From the NCBI GenBank assembly GCA_030692045.1, contig JAUYCX010000049.1:42643-106642 (forward strand): 64,000 nt of DNA, written 5' to 3'. The stretch comes from Candidatus Omnitrophota bacterium (lineage in GTDB: Bacteria; Omnitrophota; Gorgyraeia; JAUYCX01). Within the stretch, counting starts at the first letter, position 1, and each line of letters opens with the position of its first letter. Positions 1-11,499 of this stretch are shown here, piece after piece. Made by a program: the position numbers and the translations under genes. Under the pieces are notes generated by a model. The model searched no databases. It was not told the DNA's origin and saw only the letters and a list, made by a program, of their open reading frames with translations.

Positions 1-2
1 AT

Positions 3-2933
<2,931 letters not shown>

Positions 2934-2952
<19 letters not shown>

Positions 2953-3590
2953 TCCTGCTTTCTCACGCAATAAATGAGCAAACGCCTCTTTATGCAGGCA
3001 AAAAAGGCATTATTCTTAAGAAAATTAAATCTATCACAAAAGGAGATTCTAGCAACGCAATGCATTGGTCATTTCCCAATCATATCGGAACTCATATTGA
3101 TGTGCCTTTGCATTTTATGGCTAAGGGGCTTTCTGTAACGGATTTTAAACCAAAGAGCTGGCTTTTTCAAAAGATATCCTTAATCGAAATTAAAAATATT
3201 AAACCTGATTGTTTAATCGGTTCTGAGTCTGTGGGTAAATTGAGAGATTCTGATTTAATACTTATAAAAACCGGTTTTGAAAAGTACCGTAATAATAAAA
3301 TTTACTGGAAGAAATCCCCGGCTTTGGATTCTGAGCTTGCCGGTTTCTTAAAGTATAAGTGCCCTTCTTTAAGAGCAGTTGGCATTGATTCAATTTCAAT
3401 TTCAAATTTGAATAACCGCCTGATGGGAAGAATCAGCCATAAGGCATTTTTAAGCCGGAATATTTTGTTAATCGAGGATATGAAGCTTTCGGCATTAAAA
3501 AAGAAGATTCCGGATTTGATTATTATTTCTCCGTTATTAATAGAGAATTCTGATGCAAGCCCCTGTAATATTTTGGGCATTTATAATTGA
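2934..3590 (+). CDS. Cyclase family protein (kynurenine formamidase-like)
   Basis: HWSFPNHIGTHIDVPLHFMAKGLSVTDF matches the metal-binding HxGTHxDxPxH pattern of the cyclase family. Confidence 0.8.
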
Positions 3591-4228
3591 TAAAACGAAT
3601 GGCTATAAAATTAAACGGATATTCTAACTTTATCTTTGATTTTGACGGAGTAATCGTGGATAGCGTAAACATCAAAACAGAGGCGTTTGCCCAATTGTAT
3701 AGTGAATTTGGCGAGAGGGTAGTTAAAAAAGTTATTTCACATCACCTATCGCACGGCGGCGTAGACCGCTTCAGCAAGATCCGTTATTATCACCAAGAAT
3801 TTCTCAAGAAAGAATTATCTCGCAGACAATTGCAGATTTTGGCAAGAAGATTTTCAAATTTAGTATTCAAGAAGATTTTAAAAGCCAATTTTATTGGTGG
3901 CGCTTTGGAGTTTTTAAATTTGCTTAAAAAGCAAAACAAGAGAATGTTTTTAATATCTGCAACACCTGAAGATGAATTAAAAAGAATAATTGTTAAGAGA
4001 AAATTGAGTAAGTTCTTCACCGATTTAAAGGGGGCTCCCTCGAGGAAAAAAGAAAATTTAAATTTTATTATCAAAAAATATAAATTAAAACCTGAGGATT
4101 GTGTCTATTTTGGCGATTCGCAAGAGGATTTAAATGCTGCAAACTGCTTTGGTCCGATCTTTATTCCTATCAATTTTTACAAAAGAAATTTTGGTTATAA
4201 GGATTTTACTAATTTTATAAATACATGA
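3587..4228 (+). CDS. HAD-superfamily hydrolase/phosphatase (TTG start, or ATG at 3599)
   Basis: FIFDFDGVIVDS, LISATPEDELK, VYFGDSQEDLNAA. Confidence 0.85.
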   Translation: MIKRMAIKLNGYSNFIFDFDGVIVDSVNIKTEAFAQLYSEFGERVVKKVISHHLSHGGVDRFSKIRYYHQEFLKKELSRRQLQILARRFSNLVFKKILKANFIGGALEFLNLLKKQNKRMFLISATPEDELKRIIVKRKLSKFFTDLKGAPSRKKENLNFIIKKYKLKPEDCVYFGDSQEDLNAANCFGPIFIPINFYKRNFGYKDFTNFINT

Positions 4229-5211
4229 TGAAAAAATATTCTGCTAATTATTCTTTATTTAAAAGAAAATCTCTTAATGTAAAACCTTTGTCAGAAAGAC
4301 ACCATGATTTGGATTTAAACGTTATAAGTGAGCTTAGTGTTGAAACAAATCACAAAATTGTCAAAACATTCCGAAATATTGCCCAACAAATCATTATCGC
4401 AAAGAAAAAAAATGCCTCAATTATTTTAATGATGGGAGGCCATGTTATAAGGTCTGGAGTTCAAAGATTCATAATCGACCTTATGGAAAGAGGCTATATC
4501 TCATGTATTGCCATGAATGGCTCAGGCATAATTCATGATTTTGAATTTGCACTTGTGGGTGCAACAACTGAGAGTGTAGCCAGATATATTAAGAAGGGAC
4601 AATTTGGTTTATGGAAAGAAACCGGAAAGATTAATGATTATATAAATGAAGGATATAAAAATGGTTTAGGCATGGGTGAGGCATTGGGAAAGGTTATTTT
4701 AGAAGGAGATTTTCCGTATAAGGATGTCAGCTTATTATGTACAGGTTATAGATTAAAAATACCTGTAACAGTGCATGTGGGTATTGGCTATGACATTATT
4801 CATGAGCATCCAAACTGCAATGGGGCAGCAACAGGCGCAACATCCTATCAGGATTTTTTGTATTTTGCAAAGATTGTACAAAATTTGGAAAACGGTGTGG
4901 TGATGAATTTTGGCTCGGCTATAATGGCACCCGAAGTTTTTTTAAAGGCTTTAAGTATGGCTAGAAATGTTGCTCATCAAAAGGGAAAGTCCATAAATCG
5001 TTTTGCAACACTGGTTTGCGACCTCTATGAGCTGCCAGACAAATTTAATAAAGAACCAGATAAGAATAATGTATCTTATTATTTCAGACCTTGGAAGACT
5101 ATGTTGGTAAGGACTGTGGCAGAGGGAGGAAAGAGTTTTTATATTAAAGGCAAGCACGCGCAAACTTTACCTGCGCTTTGGCAGGCAATAAATGAACAGG
5201 AAAAAAGTTAA
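4225..5211 (+). CDS. Deoxyhypusine-synthase-like family protein
   Basis: MMGGHVIRSGVQRFIIDLMERGYISCIAMNGSGIIHDFEFALVGATTE and HVGIGYDIIHEHPNCNGAATGATSYQDF resemble the deoxyhypusine synthase-like fold; bacterial function unknown. Confidence 0.55.
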   Translation: MMKKYSANYSLFKRKSLNVKPLSERHHDLDLNVISELSVETNHKIVKTFRNIAQQIIIAKKKNASIILMMGGHVIRSGVQRFIIDLMERGYISCIAMNGSGIIHDFEFALVGATTESVARYIKKGQFGLWKETGKINDYINEGYKNGLGMGEALGKVILEGDFPYKDVSLLCTGYRLKIPVTVHVGIGYDIIHEHPNCNGAATGATSYQDFLYFAKIVQNLENGVVMNFGSAIMAPEVFLKALSMARNVAHQKGKSINRFATLVCDLYELPDKFNKEPDKNNVSYYFRPWKTMLVRTVAEGGKSFYIKGKHAQTLPALWQAINEQEKS

Positions 5212-5710
5212 AGAAAACTGCAAAAAGGTCTTAAAGATAGAAGAATTATCTAAGATAATTCAGAATCTAAAATCGAAAGGAAAAAAAATAGTTCATTGCC
5301 ATGGTTGCTTTGACCTTGTGCACCCAGGACACATTAAACATTTTCAATCAGCTAAGAAAATGGGTGATGTGCTTGTTGTAACAGTTACGCCTGATATTTA
5401 TGTTGACAAAGGCCCTGGCAGGCCGGTATTTAATGAAAGGCTAAGGGCAGAGAGCATCGCTGCTTTAGAATGCGTTGATTATGTGGCCATAAATAAATGG
5501 TCGACTGCAGAGGAGACCTTAAGATTATTAAGGCCGGATATCTATGTTAAAGGCCAAGAATTCCGGAATCTTCAGGATAAAACCGGAAAGATACAGAGAG
5601 AAAGTGAGATTGTGCGCGAAATCGGGGCAGAGTTAAGATTTACGCAGGAAATAGTATTTTCCTCAACACAGTTAATCGAGAAATGCTTAAAGAAAGAGAA
5701 TACGGTATAA
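5192..5710 (+). CDS. RfaE2/HldE-C-type cytidylyltransferase-family nucleotidyltransferase
   Basis: HGCFDLVHPGHIKHF (intact HxGH), GPGRPVFNERLRAESIAALECVDYV, RPDIYVKG, FSSTQLI. Confidence 0.85.
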   Translation: MNRKKVKENCKKVLKIEELSKIIQNLKSKGKKIVHCHGCFDLVHPGHIKHFQSAKKMGDVLVVTVTPDIYVDKGPGRPVFNERLRAESIAALECVDYVAINKWSTAEETLRLLRPDIYVKGQEFRNLQDKTGKIQRESEIVREIGAELRFTQEIVFSSTQLIEKCLKKENTV

Positions 5711-7242
5711 TGGAAAAGATAATCAAGAAAAAAATATTATTATTGGATGGCCTTATAAAAAAAGTAGAGGCCTTTAAGAGGAAAGGCAAAATTATCGTGC
5801 AGAGCCACGGTATTTTTGATTTGATTCATCCCGGGGTAATTAAACATCTAAATTCTGCTAAAGAGCAGGGCCATATATTGGTAGTTTCGGTGATAAAGGA
5901 TAAGGACGTAAGGAGAGGTCCTGGCCGGCCCATTTTTCCGGATTATATGAGGGCAGAAAATGTGGCTAGCCTTTCACAGGTAGATTATGTATGCGTGGTT
6001 GATGATGAAAAACCCTTTGAATGTATTGAGAGGATAAAACCGGATATCTTTGCCAGGGGCCACTCTTTAAAAGACAGTGATACTGAAATCGGACAGAAAA
6101 TATTGGCAGAAGAGAAAGGCTTGTATTTAGGAAAAGTAAAGATTCATGATACTGATGGTTTTTCTTTAAGTTCAACAGAGATAATCAAGAATTTTTTAAA
6201 TATCTATCCTTCAGAAATTAAATCTTTTCTGAAAAGATTTTCTCAAAAATATAGTTTTAATGAGATAGTCCAGAGGATAAATCATTTAAATAAATTGAAG
6301 ATTTTGTTAATTGGTGAAGGGATAATTGATGAATATCATTACTGTGATTCAATGGGTAAGTCTGCCAAGGCGCCATTAGTGGTAAATAAGTACGTAACTC
6401 ATGAGGTATTTGCCGGCGGCACCTTTGCCATCGCCAATCATCTCGCCGGTATATGCGATAATGTACACTTAGTTTCCTTATTGGGAAACGAAGCTAGCAG
6501 GGAGGATTATATCAGGAGCAATATCAAGCCAAATGTGACCAACAAATTCTTTTACCGAGCTGACGGTACCACCATTGTAAAGAAAAGGTACATTGAGCAA
6601 TACCTAAACCAGAAATTATTTGAGGTTAATTATCTGAATAATAATTATATTAATAGCGAATTAGAGTCAGAGATTATCCGCTATTTAAAAGCGACGATAA
6701 CCGCCTATGATTTTGTTTTGGTTTCAGATTTTGGCCACGGTATGATGACCAATAAAATAATTGAAATAATCCAGCGTATGGCCAAAAGATTTGCAGTGAA
6801 TACTCAGATGAACGCTGCGAATGCTGGTTATAATATGATTAACAAATACCATAGTCCAACTTTTGTCTGTCTGGATGAACAGGAGCTCAGATGGGCGGCG
6901 CAAGATAGATTTTCCGAAGTAGAATGTGTGGCAAAAAAAGTTTTAAAGAATATAAAGGCCGATACCTTGATTGTAACTTTGGGCAAAAAAGGTTCGCTAG
7001 GGATAAACAAAAAGAATCAAATCAATAGGACTCCGGTTTTTTCTTCTAAGGTGGTAGATACCGTTGGCGCAGGGGATGCCTTTTTTTCCTTTACTGCACC
7101 CGGCATTGCTTCAAATATGCCGTTGGATTTAGTTTCTTTTATCGGAAACGCCGTAGGAGCCATTGCGGTACAGATTGTCTGCAACAAAAGACCTGTAGAG
7201 AAATATGAACTTCTTGAGTTTATTCATGCACTTTTGAGGTGA
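5683..7242 (+). CDS. Fusion: N-terminal RfaE2-like nucleotidyltransferase domain + C-terminal PfkB/RfaE1-like sugar kinase
   Basis: N-term HGIFDLIHPGVIKHL...GPGRPIFPDYMRAENVASL; C-term FAGGTFAIANHLAGICDNVHLVSLLG and VDTVGAGDAFFSF. Confidence 0.85.
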   Translation: MLKEREYGIMEKIIKKKILLLDGLIKKVEAFKRKGKIIVQSHGIFDLIHPGVIKHLNSAKEQGHILVVSVIKDKDVRRGPGRPIFPDYMRAENVASLSQVDYVCVVDDEKPFECIERIKPDIFARGHSLKDSDTEIGQKILAEEKGLYLGKVKIHDTDGFSLSSTEIIKNFLNIYPSEIKSFLKRFSQKYSFNEIVQRINHLNKLKILLIGEGIIDEYHYCDSMGKSAKAPLVVNKYVTHEVFAGGTFAIANHLAGICDNVHLVSLLGNEASREDYIRSNIKPNVTNKFFYRADGTTIVKKRYIEQYLNQKLFEVNYLNNNYINSELESEIIRYLKATITAYDFVLVSDFGHGMMTNKIIEIIQRMAKRFAVNTQMNAANAGYNMINKYHSPTFVCLDEQELRWAAQDRFSEVECVAKKVLKNIKADTLIVTLGKKGSLGINKKNQINRTPVFSSKVVDTVGAGDAFFSFTAPGIASNMPLDLVSFIGNAVGAIAVQIVCNKRPVEKYELLEFIHALLR

Positions 7243-7832
7243 AAAAAATGTCTATTAAACAGGAATTGATAAGAGGGCGTCTTAAGAATTTTATAGAACT
7301 GCTTAATTCCATTCGGGTTACTGATAAGAAAGGTAGGACATTAGATTTTTGTGATAGTATTAAATCTACAATCCATCTTATTAAAAAAAGATCTAAACAT
7401 GGAGGGAAGGTCTTTTTTATAGGCAATGGTGGCAGTGCAGCTATCGCCAGTCACATGGCCATTGATTTTTGGAAGAATGGAAAGATTGCCGCGATAGCGT
7501 TCAATGACCCTTCATTATTAACTTGTATAAGTAACGATTTTGGATACGCTCAAGTTTTTGCAAAGCCCCTTGCATTTTTTGCCCACAAAAACGATATTTT
7601 ATTTGCAATCAGCAGTTCTGGTAAATCCAAGAATATTCTCAATGGCGCTAGAGCCGCGCAACAAAGAAGATGTAACATCATAACTCTTTCTGGTTTTAAT
7701 AGCAGGAATACATTACGCACCATGGGGACGTATAATTTCTATGTTCCCTCATCTGAATATGGATCTGTGGAGGTAATCCATCAATATATTTGTCATCTAA
7801 TCCTTGATACCATTATTCAGAAAAATTTATGA
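7239..7832 (+). CDS. SIS-domain isomerase, GmhA-like (phosphoheptose isomerase family)
   Basis: GGKVFFIGNGGSAAIASHMAIDF; FAISSSGKSKNILNGARAA; neighbours RfaE-type genes. Confidence 0.75.
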   Translation: MKKMSIKQELIRGRLKNFIELLNSIRVTDKKGRTLDFCDSIKSTIHLIKKRSKHGGKVFFIGNGGSAAIASHMAIDFWKNGKIAAIAFNDPSLLTCISNDFGYAQVFAKPLAFFAHKNDILFAISSSGKSKNILNGARAAQQRRCNIITLSGFNSRNTLRTMGTYNFYVPSSEYGSVEVIHQYICHLILDTIIQKNL

Positions 7833-7843
7833 ATTTTTGAGAT

Positions 7844-8911
7844 ATGGATAAATATAAAATAGATAGCCACAAACTTATTTATCATGTCCAAAGGGTTAGC
7901 GACTGGTTGAATGGCCAGAATGTGTATCCGATTTATTTGGAGATTTCTCCGTCGGGAAGCTGCAACCATCGCTGCATTTATTGCGCCTTAGATTTTATGG
8001 AATATAAGCCGCGGTTTTTAGAGACCTCAATATTTAAAGAAAGATTATTTGAAATGGTTAGTCTTGGCGTAAAAAGTATAATGTACGCTGGAGAAGGCGA
8101 GCCGTTTTTGCATAAGGATATGGCAGATATCATCGCGTCTACAAAAAGTTGTGGTATTGACGTGGCTGTAACCTCAAACGGTGTTTTATTAAATAGAGAA
8201 GTCGCCGAGTGTGTTTTAGTTAATTGTACATGGGTTAAGATTAGTATAAATGCCGCGACCAAAGAGACCTATGCTAAGGTCCATAGAACAAAGTCCGCTG
8301 ATTTCGAAAAAGTAATGGAAAACATGTCTTATGCCGTCAAAATCAGGAAAGCAAAAAAACATAAATGCACGCTGGGGATGCAAATTGTGCTTTTACCGGA
8401 GAATTATTCCGAGGTAACCCTTCTGGCTCGTAAGGCCAAGGATATGGGATTGGATTATCTGGTAGTTAAGCCTTATTCTCAACACCCTTTAAGTAAGACC
8501 ACCAGATATAAAAATATAAAATATGCCAATTATCTAGATTTGGCGCAAAAATTAGAAAAATTAAATTACTACGGATTTCATGTTGTATTTAGAATCCAGA
8601 CCATGAAAAAATGGGATGAGGCCAAACGTAATTACAAACATTGCTTGGCCCTGCCTTTCTGGGCTTATATTGACTCGGGTGGAGATGTCTGGGCTTGCAG
8701 TATCTATTTGACTAAAGAGAGATTTCGCTTGGGTAATATCTGCCGGAATAAATTTCAGGAAATTTGGGAATGTCAGAAGAGAATAAAGCTATTATCTTGG
8801 GCAGAAGAAAAACTTGATACCGAACAATGCCGTATAAACTGCCGGATGGACGAGATAAACAGGTATCTTTGGGATTTAAAATATCCTCCTGAACATGTAA
8901 ATTTTATCTAA
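7844..8911 (+). CDS. Radical SAM/SPASM protein
   Basis: GSCNHRCIYCALD (CxxxCxxC), AGEGEPFLHKD, C-terminal Cys-rich CLALPFW..VWACSIY..CRINCR. Confidence 0.85.
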   Translation: MDKYKIDSHKLIYHVQRVSDWLNGQNVYPIYLEISPSGSCNHRCIYCALDFMEYKPRFLETSIFKERLFEMVSLGVKSIMYAGEGEPFLHKDMADIIASTKSCGIDVAVTSNGVLLNREVAECVLVNCTWVKISINAATKETYAKVHRTKSADFEKVMENMSYAVKIRKAKKHKCTLGMQIVLLPENYSEVTLLARKAKDMGLDYLVVKPYSQHPLSKTTRYKNIKYANYLDLAQKLEKLNYYGFHVVFRIQTMKKWDEAKRNYKHCLALPFWAYIDSGGDVWACSIYLTKERFRLGNICRNKFQEIWECQKRIKLLSWAEEKLDTEQCRINCRMDEINRYLWDLKYPPEHVNFI

Positions 8912-8921
8912 TCTTCAGATT

Positions 8922-9752
8922 ATGCGCTCAAATAAAATAGATTTAAAGAAAAAGGCAAATCAAATCAGAGACTGGGTAATAGATGTGTCGGTAAGAAATA
9001 AGGCCGGGCATATCGCTCCTTCGTTGTCCTGCGTAGATATACTGGTTGCGCTGTATTACGCCGTTATGAGATATAAACCAAAGGATCCCTTTTGGTATGG
9101 GAGGGACAGGCTTGTTTTTTCTAAGGCCCACGGATGCTATGCCTTATACGCTATCTTGACTGATCAGGGAATTCTGCCTAAAAGAGAATGGGAAAGATTC
9201 TATACCTGCGAAAGCACTCTTTTAGGATGCATGGATAGAAGGCTTGAGTTTGGCATTGAAGCTGGTTGCGGCTCTTTAGGACACGGATTGCCAATGGCCG
9301 TAGGAATTGCTTTTGTTGCAAAATTACAAAACAAAAAATATCATACTTTTTGTCTTATGGGCGACGGAGAATTGCAGGAGGGCACAACCTGGGAGGCAAT
9401 ACAATTCGCGGTAAAGCACAAAATAGGCAATCTTACTATTCTTATCGATTCTAACCGGCTTCAGGCAATGGATTTTATTGTCAATATTCTTGATAGAGGA
9501 GAAAATGATAAGGTCAATAAGCTTAAAGGTTTTGGGTTATCTGCGGTTGTTTGTCCTGGCCACGATGTCATTAAACTGGCAAATAGTATAAAAGCTGCAA
9601 GGTCATCATCAAAGGATCTTCCCAAAGTGATAATAGCAAAAACCACAAAGGGGTTTGGATTAAAATGCATGGAAAATATCCCGAAGTTTCATTTTCGTAT
9701 ACCTACCGAAAGAGAACTTAGGATGGGCAGGAGCTATGAATACTGCGAATAA
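8922..9752 (+). CDS. Transketolase N-terminal (TPP-binding) subunit
   Basis: SKAHGCYALYA, GCGSLGHGLPMAVG, LMGDGELQEGTTWEA. Confidence 0.88.
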   Translation: MRSNKIDLKKKANQIRDWVIDVSVRNKAGHIAPSLSCVDILVALYYAVMRYKPKDPFWYGRDRLVFSKAHGCYALYAILTDQGILPKREWERFYTCESTLLGCMDRRLEFGIEAGCGSLGHGLPMAVGIAFVAKLQNKKYHTFCLMGDGELQEGTTWEAIQFAVKHKIGNLTILIDSNRLQAMDFIVNILDRGENDKVNKLKGFGLSAVVCPGHDVIKLANSIKAARSSSKDLPKVIIAKTTKGFGLKCMENIPKFHFRIPTERELRMGRSYEYCE

Positions 9753-10227
9753 TTTCAGGCAAGACATTATAAACTCTTTAATTCCGTATTTTCGAAAGGA
9801 TAAGCGTTTTTACCTATTAGTCTGCGATATGGGATTTGGAGTTACTGATAAACTGAAAAAAGAGTTTCCTAAAAGAACTATTAATTGCGGAATAATGGAG
9901 CAGGCAACTGTAGGTATCGCCGCTGGTATGAGTATGAGCGGGTTAATTCCAATTGTATATTCCATAGTTAATTTTTTGGTCTTCAGGTCTTTAGAACAGA
10001 TTAGGAATGATGTTATACAACAAAAATTGAACGTGAAGTTCATCGCAACGGGAGTAAATAATTATTTTAAATTTCTGGGGCCTTCCCATGCATGCGGTTG
10101 CGACGATATCGCTGTAATGAAACTGATTAATATGAAGGTATACAACCCTTATGTCGGGAAAAAGCCATTTAGCGAGATTATCCATAAATGGATAAGCGAT
10201 ACAGACCCCGGATATATCCGTGTCTGA
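9736..10227 (+). CDS. Transketolase pyrimidine-binding domain protein, lacking the C-terminal domain
   Basis: FPKRTINCGIMEQATVGIAAGMSMSGLIPIVYSI; ends at DPGYIRV* (163 aa). Confidence 0.8.
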   Translation: MNTANNFRQDIINSLIPYFRKDKRFYLLVCDMGFGVTDKLKKEFPKRTINCGIMEQATVGIAAGMSMSGLIPIVYSIVNFLVFRSLEQIRNDVIQQKLNVKFIATGVNNYFKFLGPSHACGCDDIAVMKLINMKVYNPYVGKKPFSEIIHKWISDTDPGYIRV

Positions 10228-10238
10228 ATAAATTAGAG

Positions 10239-11489
10239 ATGTTACAGGACTGTCTTATAAAATTTAGGTTTTTTTGCAATACTCAAATCAGAGAAATATA
10301 CCGGGGAGGAGTTTTCGCTTTTTTGCGAAAAGTTTTTAAATTCTCGTTAATTCCGTTAGCTTTTTTTATTGCTGTTTTGGTCAGGTTATTACGACCATTA
10401 ATATTGATTCGTTTTGGAGCGCTGATTAGTTCAAGGATAGGCAGTTTCTCTTTTTCACCGGAGATGTATCTGTGCAAGCGTGATTTAGGTCTGCAGCCAA
10501 GACATAGGGTATTTGATATATTTTATTGCGAGAATATCGTATGCAGTCATCAATTGAAAAAAAATTGGTCAAGGGTGTTAAATATAGCTCCATTTTCGCG
10601 CTTCATATATTTGGTAGATTTTATTAATCGTTTATTCCCGGGTTATCAGCAGTTTGTAATTCCCTGGCTTATGTGGGATCATCAAGTTTTTTCCAGATGC
10701 AATTATGCGCATCTATATTTTACTGCTCCGGAAAAACTTAAAGGAGAAATCGGTATAAGAAATTTAGGTATTCCAGAAAATGCGCCTTTTATTTGTTTTC
10801 ATACCAGAGATTCCAGGTACCTAAATACAATAATGCCGGGAGCTAATTTTTATTATCATAATTTTAGAGATTGCTCTATCAATAACTATATTCCAGCCGT
10901 TGATGAATTGACTAAGAAGGGTTATTTTGCAATCCGAATGGGAGCCGCGGTAAAAGATCCAATTGTAACCGCTAACCCCATGATTATTGATTACGCTACA
11001 AAATTCAGAAGCGATTTTATGGATATATATTTAAGCGTGAATTGTAAATTTTTTATTGGCTGCTGTTCAGGCATAGATGAAATTCCCAAGATTTTTAGAA
11101 AGGCGCCTGTGTTAGCTGTTAATTTTGTCCCCATAAAAGCTTTATGCTACGCTGGCCCGATTAAATTATTTATTCCTAAGAAACTTTGGCTAAAAAAAGA
11201 AAAGCGCCTTTTAACATTCCGCGAAATTATTGATTCTGATATTGTTGGCTTTAATAGATCCGAAGTATATGAGAAGCACGGAATAGAGGTAATAGAAAAT
11301 ACTCCCGAAGAGATAACCAGCGCGGTTTTGGAAATGGAAGCAATGGTAAGCGGAGAATGGCAAGCAAATAAAGAGGAAGAAGCATTACAACAACGTTTTT
11401 GGTCATTATCAAATAACATATTTGATGGAATAATCCTGCCCAGAATAGGCACAGAATTTTTGCGTCAAAGCAAAGAATTATTAACGTGA
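10239..11489 (+). CDS. TIGR04372-like glycosyltransferase family protein (start placed at internal ATG 10239)
   Basis: FICFHTRDSRYLN, NYIPAVDELTKKGYFAIRMGA, FFIGCCSGIDEIPKIFRKAPVLAVNFVP; hydrophobic N-terminal segment. Confidence 0.7.
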   Translation: MLQDCLIKFRFFCNTQIREIYRGGVFAFLRKVFKFSLIPLAFFIAVLVRLLRPLILIRFGALISSRIGSFSFSPEMYLCKRDLGLQPRHRVFDIFYCENIVCSHQLKKNWSRVLNIAPFSRFIYLVDFINRLFPGYQQFVIPWLMWDHQVFSRCNYAHLYFTAPEKLKGEIGIRNLGIPENAPFICFHTRDSRYLNTIMPGANFYYHNFRDCSINNYIPAVDELTKKGYFAIRMGAAVKDPIVTANPMIIDYATKFRSDFMDIYLSVNCKFFIGCCSGIDEIPKIFRKAPVLAVNFVPIKALCYAGPIKLFIPKKLWLKKEKRLLTFREIIDSDIVGFNRSEVYEKHGIEVIENTPEEITSAVLEMEAMVSGEWQANKEEEALQQRFWSLSNNIFDGIILPRIGTEFLRQSKELLT

Positions 11490-11499
11490 GGAATAAAAT

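Noticed and set aside
8922-10227. Housekeeping pentose-phosphate transketolase
   Set aside because: Split subunits, missing C-terminal domain and glycan-locus context argue against a housekeeping role.
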